Assembly: GCF_000379765.1 (NCBI RefSeq)
Contig: NZ_KB903452.1
Coordinates: 40,321 to 90,427 of the forward strand
Length of the DNA: 50,107 bases
Direction: 5' to 3'
Source: Flexithrix dorotheae DSM 6795
GTDB lineage: Bacteria; Bacteroidota; Bacteroidia; Cytophagales; Flammeovirgaceae
The position numbers were made by a program, and so were the translations under genes. A model generated the notes under the pieces. That model was not told the origin of the DNA and did no database searches. It worked only from the letters and a program-made list of their open reading frames with translations. Numbering within the stretch: position 1 is the first letter of the stretch; every line of letters begins with the position of its first letter. This document shows positions 44,101 through 50,107 of this stretch, piece after piece.

Positions 44101-44391
44101 CCTCTTTCAAGAAGGTGTTCAAAATGTGGTTATGATGAGTCAGTAACAACACATACAATATTTTTTAGATTAAAATTTCCCATTGTAAAAGCCTTTTATC
44201 TAGTGTTTATAATTTGTGCATATAAAGATATTTCTATTCAGGAATTGTCTGAAAAATTATCCTTAAGGCGACAAACATGTAGTACCTTTAAACAAAAACT
44301 ACTTAAGGAGATGGAGAAGAAGAAAAAAGTAACGGGTAATAAAGATGGATGGGGGTATTTGGTTTTAGATCAGGAATATGTCAATTCCTAA
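41185..44391 (+). CDS. Propeller sensor fused to an IS1595-type transposase zinc ribbon and helical DNA-binding segment
   Basis: The 1068-residue membrane protein has a signal peptide (about 1-20), Reg_prop propeller repeats (about 30-705, many with lWiGT..Gl) and a Y_Y_Y domain (about 735-794). One membrane segment (about 797-819) and a long coiled coil (about 822-935) follow. The tail is not a kinase or AraC domain. Residues 940-1060 match the N-terminal part of IS1595/ISXO2 transposases: FEEFKKIYPDANSCYAYL, a zinc ribbon with C959, C962, C978 and C981, then TTHTIFFRLKFPIVKAFY and the helical ISIQELSEKLSLRRQTCSTF. The catalytic DDE domain is absent. It probably acts as a one-protein transmembrane regulator of the susC gene 514 bases downstream. 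ATG 41188 is an equally good start. Confidence 0.85.
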   Translation: MMRFLPIYLILLLYFNNTFSQKKLSEIKFENLSVEQGLSNSKVNCIFQDSQGFIWIGTTNGLNRYDGYEFKIFINDKNDPESIVGNGINKIIEDQKGRLWIGTENGLDMYDREREVFVHYQNDPKDGNALADNKVYDLFLDKISKSNTKLWIGTRNGLNCFIVERDTFIHYPEGENFLSHYNVKSIDQDREGNLWIATFGGGVNYLETSSGKIKRFLHNPKNPNSIGHNLAHTLAIDNTGVVWVGTFGGGLDKYEPKNGKWTHYPSGQNNNTLNHERVRAVFPDNSSGEFGDCIWVGTWGGGINLLNKRNETISHLTSNTFLESGLRSNTINTFYKDNTGILWVGTSDGIHRYDPKIFKIKNIKSEPKGLGGLGNHEIVVLFTDSQDRIWIGTRGGGLNLYFQETGEFVAFNHNPENPNSLVDNSVTDIKEDKEGNLWISTENGLSKFNVQKKEFKNFQSLLKKEGEVKNSNIHRIFIDTKENVWLLYWYDGVGKLNIKTEELTHFQHFDTNLEKSENKLARSIYEDKNGDIFIGTTSSIEKCNPISGEFEHFNLNQSITGIWQDELNNYWLIADGHLTQFNFLTLEQKVFPIEENYNVLQSFVMDTKGKFWLGSNNGIHFFDVQNQNFKYYNERDGLQGRAFNWNAATRNGKGELFFGGNNGFNIFHPDSLIDNPYLPKIVLTEFKLFNKIVKPKEGSLLKNSISSAKEIILKYDQNVISFGFAALNYTLSAKNQYAYRLENFENNWNKVLEQRTATYTNLDAGNYVFRVKASNNDGIWNEEGVGIKVIVLPPWWETIWFRVLMVALVIGLGVLFYKLRTRALKKQKRILAHKVSIRTKEVMDQKEEIIFQKKNIEEKNRMLEIQQIALIQKQVSLTETNQKLKIANDSLEKLAKLIQQANIKLDQDNVLLKQKVEEETKARIMLKGVDFEEFKKIYPDANSCYAYLNEIKWKNGYQCLKCGNVNYSLGKTPLSRRCSKCGYDESVTTHTIFFRLKFPIVKAFYLVFIICAYKDISIQELSEKLSLRRQTCSTFKQKLLKEMEKKKKVTGNKDGWGYLVLDQEYVNS

Positions 44392-44418
44392 AATTTTTCC
44401 CAAAATAAATTAAAAAAA

Positions 44419-44435
44419 GTTTATTGAGAATAAAC
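44419..44435 (+). terminator. Weak hairpin after the fusion regulator gene
   Basis: GTTTATT and AATAAAC form a perfect 7-bp stem with a GAG loop, 27 bases after the stop codon. There is no strong T tract, so termination would be partial. Confidence 0.35.
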
Positions 44436-44808
44436 CGTTCTCTTAAAAATTTTAATTCTAATTATAAACCCCTGACAATCAACTTATCCCCAAATTTTAA
44501 TGCAATGAGTGTATTGCGATTTAAGCGAACAGGAATGATTATAAATACTTAATTATCAATAACTTAAGTGAAATTTTTAATTCTCAAAATATTGACTTAT
44601 TCATTTTTAATCCATAGAATTGTAACACTTAAAAACTAAAATATTAATGGTTAAAGTATTAAAGAATACTATTTTCTTTTACTAGAACCTTTACTTAAAC
44701 TTGTTATTAAATATGAAAATGAATCTGGAAAACTCTTCCTAGAATTTTAATTAATTCCCGGATAAAATTAACATTTTGATGTATATGAATTCTAAATACG
44801 AGTTCAAT

Positions 44809-44846
44809 GGTACGCTACGGTTTTTACAACTTGTAGTACGCTATGG
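44809..44846 (+). repeat. 12-bp direct repeat in the susC promoter region
   Basis: GGTACGCTACGG (44809-44820) recurs as AGTACGCTATGG (44835-44846), 10 of 12 bases identical, 26 bases apart. The copies flank the candidate -33 TTG and lie about 60-97 bases before the SusC start codon. They stand out from the AT-rich background and are the best candidate binding site for the upstream fusion regulator. Confidence 0.6.
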
Positions 44847-44905
44847 ATGAGCTATAAAATCCTATTATGGGTTTTCATTTCTTTTAAAAATTTAAATTTT
44901 TTTTT

Positions 44906-47900
44906 ATGCAAACTATTACTAAGAATACTTTAATTCTTATACTGTCCCTGCTATGTGTAAATTTTGCTTATAGTCAGGATAGACTGGTAACCGGAACAGT
45001 TTCTTCATCTGAAGAAGGCGGTATTCCGGGAGCAAGTATTATCGTAAAGGGAACAAGTGTAGGAACAACATCTGACCTTGATGGCGGATTTAAATTAACA
45101 TTACCAGAAAGTGCCGAAACGCTGGTAGTTTCCTATATTGGATACAAATCTCAGGAAGTAAATATTGGCAATCAGACTAATTTTGAAATTGTTCTTGAAT
45201 TGGACCTGCAGCAGCTTAAGGAGGTTGTAGTAGTAGGTTATGGTACACAAGAAAAAGGAGTAGTAACCGGAGCGGTTTCTTCTGTGGATATGGATGATGT
45301 TCGGGGACTTCCACTAACTAATGTGGATCAGGCACTACAAGGAAGAGTACCTGGAGTAGTGGTCACTCAAACAGGTGGAGGAGCACCTGGTGGAGCCACA
45401 CAAGTAAGTATTCGTGGAATTGGTTCTATAAATGGGGAAACGCCTTTATACGTGATTGATGGAATCCCGGTACAACAAAGTGGGCAGGATGCTGATGGGT
45501 ATAGTTTTTTGAATAACCTGAATCCAAATGATATTGAGTCTATTGATATTCTGAAGGATGCCTCCGCTGCAGCCATTTATGGTTCCAGAGCCTCTGGTGG
45601 AGTGGTATTAATTACTACTAAAAGAGGAAAAGAAGGTCCTGTAAAAGTGAATTTTGATGCGTATTATGGAACCCAATCTCCAGGAAAAAATTATGAGGTT
45701 TTAAATGCTGACCAATATGTCACTTATCTGAATGAATTACATTCAGGTCCGGATGGACAAATCCCTCCAGCCTTTGAAAATGGGCAAAGACCATCAACAG
45801 CAAATACTAACTGGCAGGAGGAACTATTTACCGCAGCGCCTATCCAAAACTATAATCTGGGCATTTCAGGTGGAAAGGAAAATGCTTTATTTTCCCTTGG
45901 TTTCGAATATTTCGATCAGGAAGGAACGATGAGAGGAACTGGCTTTGACAGGTATGCTATAAGGGCAAATTCAGATTTTAAAATTGGTAAAAGGATAAAG
46001 ATTGGAGAAACTATTCTTCTAAGTAAAACTGGAAGAATGACCAATACAGGGTCAGGAGGAAGGCGACCTCAGGAACATGCCATAAAACAAGCCCCAACTG
46101 TCCCCGTTTACGATCCAACTTTTTTAGGTGGATTTGGTCACCCGGATGCAGATGAGGGTCAGGATGCCAGAAACCCAATAGCTGATGCAGATTTATTTAC
46201 CCGTGAACAAGACAGATATAGATTCTGGGGGTCCATTTATGGCGAGTGGGAAATTGTCGATCATCTGACTTATAAATTGCAACTGGGTTTGGATTTTGGA
46301 TATCAGGATAATATTACCTTTAATCCTGAATTCGATCAAGTCAGAAGATTAAGGGAAAGATCATCTCTTAACAGAAGCCGAAGCCAGGATTTTAACCCGT
46401 TGATTGAGCAATTTTTAACATATAATAAATCTTTTGGAGATCACAACTTAAGTGTAATGGCAGGATTCTCTGCGCAATCATTCCAATATACAAGTATTTC
46501 AGGTAGTGGTGAGGATATCCCAAATGGAGTAGTTACCCTCGGTGGAGCTTCTACCAATATCACAGTTGGTGAAAGTAAAGTAGAGACTTCTTTAAGGTCT
46601 TTATTTGGCAGGGTAACCTATAGCTTTAATGATAAATATCTTTTAACGGCCAACATCAGACGGGATGAGTCTTCTAAACTCTTTAGAGGAAATAATCCAG
46701 ATGGTGTATTCCCTTCAGTTTCTGTAGGATGGAGGTTATCCGAAGAAAGCTTTATGAATGGCGTTTCTTGGATTAGTGATTTGAAATTTAGAGCTGGTTA
46801 TGGCGAATTAGGAAACCAATCTCCTCTGGGAGCTTATCCAGTTGATGTTAATTTGAATACTGATTTTTTCTATATACTTAATGGCAATACTCCCGTACAG
46901 GGAATTAGCCAAAATAGTTTGGCTAACCCTGATATTCAATGGGAGGTCACCAAACAAATTGATGTGGGAATTGATGCTGGGCTTTTTAATAATCAATTAA
47001 TGGTAAACTTTGATTATTATAAAAGAAATACTGAAGGGTTAATCTGGCAACAAAGTGTACCGCCATCGGTTGGTTTAGGCCCTCCTGATGTAAATGCAGG
47101 GGAGATCGAAAATAGTGGGATAGAATTAGCGCTAACCTATAGAAAGTTTGAAGGAGATTTCCAATTCGACATAGGGGCAAATATCACCACCATCAATAAT
47201 AATGTGATTTCCCTGGTAAATGATGATTTAATCATTAAGTCTGGAAGCGTTACTGATGATATTAACAATGTTTCATGGACACAGGTAGGTGAGCCAATTG
47301 GAACTTTCTATGGCTGGGTAAGTGAAGGAATTTTCAGGAACTGGGATGAGGTTTATAATCATGCTTTTATTAATCAGGCTACAACAGGTGATACTGATGC
47401 AAATGGAAATCCCATTTACGATTCCGATAAAAGAGATGAGGAAACAGCGTCTTTAAAAACAGCACCTGGAGATATTAAGTGGAAAGATGTAAATGGTGAT
47501 GGTATAATTAATAATGAAGACCAGGTAAGGCTGGGTAGTCCAATTCCAGATTTTACCTATGGCTTTACAGCAAATGCAAACTATAAAGGGCTTGATGCTC
47601 AATTATTTATTCAGGGAGCGCATGGTCATCAACTCTATAATTCAGCCAAAAGATGGTTAGTAGATTTCAGGCAAAATTTCAATAATGGTATTGAGGCGGC
47701 TAGTGCAACTACTTATAGACCAGAATATACAGATTCCGAACCCAGGTTAGTAAGGGCCGACCCCAACAGAAATGTTTTAAGAAGTTCTGACCGGTATGTT
47801 TTTGAAGGGTCTTATGCCAGGATAAAAAACCTTACGATTGGTTATAGCTTTAATAATACTGTTTTAGATAAAATTAAGGCCCAAAAATTAAGGATATATG

Positions 47901-48055
47901 TAACTGCCCAAAATTTGGCAACTTTTACCAATTATTTTGGTTTGGAGCCTGACGTTGGATCCTTAAGTACCGGAACAGCCCGTGATGCTGGGATAGACAG
48001 GTTAATTTATCCTCAACCAAGAACCTTTATTCTAGGTGTTCAGGTAGGATTTTAA
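44906..48055 (+). CDS. SusC/RagA-family TonB-dependent outer-membrane transporter
   Basis: The 1049-residue transporter has a Sec signal (about 1-23, ending FAYSQ). The carboxypeptidase-regulatory-like domain (about 27-105) includes GGIPGASIIVKGTSVGTTSD. The plug (about 110-225) has VVVVGYGTQEKGVVTGAVSSV, YVIDGIPV and the usual DIESIDILKDASAAAIYGSR. The barrel ends in VGF. It has no STN domain, so unlike the SusC at 15859 it should not signal to a FecR. Control probably comes from the fusion regulator upstream. It imports the oligosaccharide captured by SusD, encoded 43 bases downstream. Confidence 0.95.
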   Translation: MQTITKNTLILILSLLCVNFAYSQDRLVTGTVSSSEEGGIPGASIIVKGTSVGTTSDLDGGFKLTLPESAETLVVSYIGYKSQEVNIGNQTNFEIVLELDLQQLKEVVVVGYGTQEKGVVTGAVSSVDMDDVRGLPLTNVDQALQGRVPGVVVTQTGGGAPGGATQVSIRGIGSINGETPLYVIDGIPVQQSGQDADGYSFLNNLNPNDIESIDILKDASAAAIYGSRASGGVVLITTKRGKEGPVKVNFDAYYGTQSPGKNYEVLNADQYVTYLNELHSGPDGQIPPAFENGQRPSTANTNWQEELFTAAPIQNYNLGISGGKENALFSLGFEYFDQEGTMRGTGFDRYAIRANSDFKIGKRIKIGETILLSKTGRMTNTGSGGRRPQEHAIKQAPTVPVYDPTFLGGFGHPDADEGQDARNPIADADLFTREQDRYRFWGSIYGEWEIVDHLTYKLQLGLDFGYQDNITFNPEFDQVRRLRERSSLNRSRSQDFNPLIEQFLTYNKSFGDHNLSVMAGFSAQSFQYTSISGSGEDIPNGVVTLGGASTNITVGESKVETSLRSLFGRVTYSFNDKYLLTANIRRDESSKLFRGNNPDGVFPSVSVGWRLSEESFMNGVSWISDLKFRAGYGELGNQSPLGAYPVDVNLNTDFFYILNGNTPVQGISQNSLANPDIQWEVTKQIDVGIDAGLFNNQLMVNFDYYKRNTEGLIWQQSVPPSVGLGPPDVNAGEIENSGIELALTYRKFEGDFQFDIGANITTINNNVISLVNDDLIIKSGSVTDDINNVSWTQVGEPIGTFYGWVSEGIFRNWDEVYNHAFINQATTGDTDANGNPIYDSDKRDEETASLKTAPGDIKWKDVNGDGIINNEDQVRLGSPIPDFTYGFTANANYKGLDAQLFIQGAHGHQLYNSAKRWLVDFRQNFNNGIEAASATTYRPEYTDSEPRLVRADPNRNVLRSSDRYVFEGSYARIKNLTIGYSFNNTVLDKIKAQKLRIYVTAQNLATFTNYFGLEPDVGSLSTGTARDAGIDRLIYPQPRTFILGVQVGF

Positions 48056-48098
48056 TAGGGGATAATGTTTATCATATACAAATTTTGAAATCAATATT

Positions 48099-49637
48099 AT
48101 GAGAAAAATATATTTTAAATCATTATTTATTGCTTTGTTATTTATCTATTCAGGATGTGGAGACAATTTTCTGAATAAAGTAAATGAAACTGCGGTAAAT
48201 TCAGGCACTTTTTATCAAACAGAGGGTGATGCCATTTCCTCGGTAAATGCTGCTTATGCGCCCCTACAAAACTTAAGTTTGTGGGCAAGAAGAATCCATT
48301 TTATGCTCGATTTTTCCTCTGATGAAATTGGTCCAACCCCAAATACTCAGGGAGCCCCTTTTGAGCTTATTCAACATACTTTTGGTCCTACTGGAAACGA
48401 GCATATCGATAACCCCTGGAACATGTTTTACCGGGCTATCGCCAAAACCAATATTACCATAGAAAATGTTTCAAAAATGGAAAATATTGATGGTACGGTT
48501 AAGAACCAGGTGATAGCTCAGGCTAAATTTATTAGGGCTTTAAGTTATTTTTATATCAACGCGCTTTGGAATGGAGGTCCTTTGAAAACAGATGAGAATA
48601 CCAATGAATTGAATACAGGAAGGGCTACTCCTTCAGAAATTTGGGTCCAAATTGAAAATGATTTATCTGAAGCTGCTAACAACCTCCCAACTTCATGGGA
48701 TGACACAAATCTTGGACGTGTGACAAAAGGTGCCGCTTTAGCTTTACATGGTAAAGCCCTACTATATCAGGAAAAATGGGCAGAAGCTGATGCTAAATTT
48801 ACCGAAGTCATGGGTTTAGGATATTACCTTATCGGTGGAGATGATGATCCTTCCGGAGCTGCAACTACAATAGAAGAGGCCATTGCGGCCATGCGAACCA
48901 ATCATGATTTTGGTGTGAAAAATAATGGTGAAGCTATTTTTGAAGTGCAATTTGCCTCCGGTGCAGGAGGGTTAAGCTGGAGCAGTGGAGATGCAAGAGG
49001 ATTAAGAGAATCCACTATCAGACCACGAGAGTATGGTGTGGACGGTAATGCTTTTTATAATGCAAAACCAAGTGATAAACTCATTGCCGAATATGAGGGA
49101 AATGGAGGTACTGGTATTGGAGACAGGGATCCGAGAATGGAAGCATTTTTCTTTACTGAAAACAGTACTTTTAAAGGAGAACCTTATATGCCAATTTTCG
49201 AAACCTCTGGATATGCCTGGAAAAAATATCAGGACGAAACGGATGCTGCTCAAAATGACAATGATTGCAACCATGATGTGATCAGGTATGCTGATGTGAT
49301 TTTGATGTCGGCTGAGGCAAAAATCAATCAGGGAAATGTTGCGGGGGGAATCGAATTAATTAATAAAATCAGGAAAAGAGCTGATCCTTCAGGTACAATT
49401 TTACCTCCAAGGGATACTGGTATTTCGCAGGCTGCTGCTTTGGATTTCCTTATCCATGAGAGGTTTGTAGAATTATGTGGAGAACAGGTAAGAAGAACTG
49501 ACCTAGTAAGATGGGGGATTGCAAAGGATAATATTGCCAATTTCCAGGCAGGAAAACATGAGTACTTCCCAATCCCTCAAAACGAGATTGATGCAAATCA
49601 GGAATTAACTGATGCAGATCAGAATCCTGGGTATTAA
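48099..49637 (+). CDS. SusD/RagB-family glycan-binding lipoprotein
   Basis: The 512-residue outer-membrane lipoprotein has a signal ending at IYSGC (C20), then GDNFLNKVNETAVNSGTFYQ. SusD features include VIAQAKFIRALSYFYINALWNGGP, the TPR-like RVTKGAALALHGKALLYQEKW, VIRYADVILMSAEAKINQGN and the closing HEYFPIPQNEIDANQELTDADQNPGY. It pairs with the SusC encoded just upstream. A strong terminator follows it, so genes beyond are probably expressed at a lower level. Confidence 0.95.
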   Translation: MRKIYFKSLFIALLFIYSGCGDNFLNKVNETAVNSGTFYQTEGDAISSVNAAYAPLQNLSLWARRIHFMLDFSSDEIGPTPNTQGAPFELIQHTFGPTGNEHIDNPWNMFYRAIAKTNITIENVSKMENIDGTVKNQVIAQAKFIRALSYFYINALWNGGPLKTDENTNELNTGRATPSEIWVQIENDLSEAANNLPTSWDDTNLGRVTKGAALALHGKALLYQEKWAEADAKFTEVMGLGYYLIGGDDDPSGAATTIEEAIAAMRTNHDFGVKNNGEAIFEVQFASGAGGLSWSSGDARGLRESTIRPREYGVDGNAFYNAKPSDKLIAEYEGNGGTGIGDRDPRMEAFFFTENSTFKGEPYMPIFETSGYAWKKYQDETDAAQNDNDCNHDVIRYADVILMSAEAKINQGNVAGGIELINKIRKRADPSGTILPPRDTGISQAAALDFLIHERFVELCGEQVRRTDLVRWGIAKDNIANFQAGKHEYFPIPQNEIDANQELTDADQNPGY

Positions 49638-49649
49638 GATAAACTTAAT

Positions 49650-49678
49650 TTCCGGATTGAAAGCTCCGGAAGTTTTTT
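49650..49678 (+). terminator. Rho-independent terminator after susD
   Basis: TTCCGGA (49650-49656) and TCCGGAA (49665-49671) pair perfectly around an eight-base loop, followed by GTTTTTT. It lies 13 bases after the SusD stop codon. Confidence 0.85.
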
Positions 49679-49708
49679 CGATTCATTTCATATTTGAATG
49701 AAATTTTT

Positions 49709-49735
49709 GACTCCTATTTCGATGAAATAGGGGTC
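49709..49735 (+). repeat. Second, longer hairpin after susD
   Basis: GAC-T-CCTATTTC, loop GAT, then GAAATAGG-G-GTC gives a 12-pair stem with one G-U pair, followed by ATTTTCT. A shorter repeat (ATTTCA with TGAAAT, about 49684-49703) sits between it and the terminator. It may protect the 3' end of susD mRNA or act as a second terminator. Confidence 0.6.
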
Positions 49736-49793
49736 ATTTTCTAATATTTTATTTTGTAAACATTTTAATAATCCATCACTAAAAAACGAGCAA

Positions 49794-50107
49794 ATGAACT
49801 TGAAAAAAATAATTGGAATATTAGCTTTTATAATAATTATTTCTTCTGCCAAGGCCCAATATAGTTTTCAGGAAAAGGAAGGCAAAATTACCATAGAAGC
49901 CGAATATTTTACATCCTCAAAAGGAGGCTGGGAAGAAGTAGAAGGGAGAAATGCTTACACTTACGAACAACAGGGCTTTGGACTGGAATGGACTGGAAAA
50001 CATATCATTATTACTGATAATGCTTTATTTCCAACACTTCCCAAAGGTGAAATTGCTTTGGGAGAAAAAGGATTTTCCATGAGTTTTGGCAAACCAGGAA
50101 CCGAGGC
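49794..50107 (+). CDS. Secreted protein, start only (cut by the window edge)
   Basis: The first 104 codons are present. The protein begins MNLKKIIGILAFIIIISSAKAQ, a clear Sec signal. It then reads YSFQEKEGKITIEAEYFTSSKGGWEEVEG, and the IEAEyf segment resembles the opening of carbohydrate-binding (CBM6/35-like or GH115 C-terminal-like) modules. It follows susD by 156 bases, beyond the terminator and hairpins, where surface enzymes of such loci normally lie. Its family cannot be decided from this fragment. Confidence 0.7.
   Translation, partial: MNLKKIIGILAFIIIISSAKAQYSFQEKEGKITIEAEYFTSSKGGWEEVEGRNAYTYEQQGFGLEWTGKHIIITDNALFPTLPKGEIALGEKGFSMSFGKPGTE

Larger units (their letters stand above)
44392..44905. 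other. 514-bp regulatory region upstream of susC
   Basis: No coding frame and no sign of transposase sequence after the fusion gene. It contains a weak hairpin near the fusion stop (44419-44435), a long AT-rich leader and, near its right end, the direct repeat at 44809-44846 with a TTG (44831-44833) and TATAAAAT (44853-44860) 19 bases apart as a possible promoter. Confidence 0.55.

Noticed and set aside
41185-44391. Simple IS1595 insertion into a histidine kinase gene
   Set aside because: The fusion stays in frame through the coiled coil, the gene ends soon after the DNA-binding segment, and no DDE domain or element end follows. I see no leftover kinase sequence downstream.
1-50107. tRNA, rRNA, riboswitch or CRISPR array
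   Set aside because: Reading through the intergenic regions I found no cloverleaf with a TTC-type arm, no rRNA-like sequence, and no regularly spaced repeats.

Overview
The window (about 50 kb, AT-rich) is chromosomal DNA of a Bacteroidota bacterium, most likely of the Cytophagales or a similar marine or soil lineage. The signs are two SusC/SusD pairs, a FecR anti-sigma factor with an ECF sigma factor, two-component-regulator propeller sensors, a PadR-FtsX permease pair, lipoprotein signals of the SGC/SAC type, and promoters of the Bacteroidota TAnnTTTG type. I see no rRNA, tRNA, CRISPR array or intact mobile element.

Layout. 0.3-4.8 kb: an AraC regulator followed by a tight operon of acetyltransferase, cyclophilin-like protein (frameshifted in an A9 run), cupin lipoprotein, Tat-signal zinc alcohol dehydrogenase and SDR. 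4.9-8.0 kb: PadR regulator and a large MacB/FtsX permease, then a decayed serine hydrolase. 8.3-11.8 kb (minus): a propeller sensor histidine kinase. 12.4-20.5 kb (minus): fecR, an STN-type susC, susD, then a c-heme/VCBS lipoprotein behind a terminator. 21.1-30.5 kb: saccharide catabolism genes (a possible six-hairpin enzyme, a Tat FAD oxidoreductase, a beta-propeller protein, a CehA/McbA-like protein, a Tat enolase-family enzyme) with the ECF sigma factor among them. 30.8-31.2 kb: a transposase remnant. 31.2-32.7 kb: an apiosidase-like GH140 protein. 32.9-34.1 kb: an envelope protein of unknown function. 34.2-40.9 kb (minus): one operon of histidine kinase, response regulator, beta-helix protein, sulfatase and GH2 beta-glucuronidase-like enzyme. 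41.2-44.4 kb: a propeller sensor whose cytoplasmic end is an IS1595-transposase-type zinc ribbon plus helical DNA-binding segment. 44.9-50.1 kb: a second susC/susD pair and the start of a secreted protein.

How it works together (inference). The middle and right two thirds look like one composite polysaccharide utilisation region for an acidic, probably sulfated and uronate-containing glycan. Four regulatory routes meet here: ECF sigma/FecR/STN-SusC, the propeller histidine kinase, the OmpR-type two-component system, and the propeller/zinc-ribbon fusion. The two-component system has a visible candidate operator: a 50-bp block, 40/50 identical, lies at exactly the same distance from a -7 element in two places. 

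The most unusual object is the fusion regulator at 41185-44391. It resembles the sensor half of the kinase at 8336-11830, but its output is a domesticated transposase DNA-binding module in place of a kinase or AraC domain. Just downstream, the susC promoter carries a 12-bp direct repeat that is a natural candidate for its binding site.
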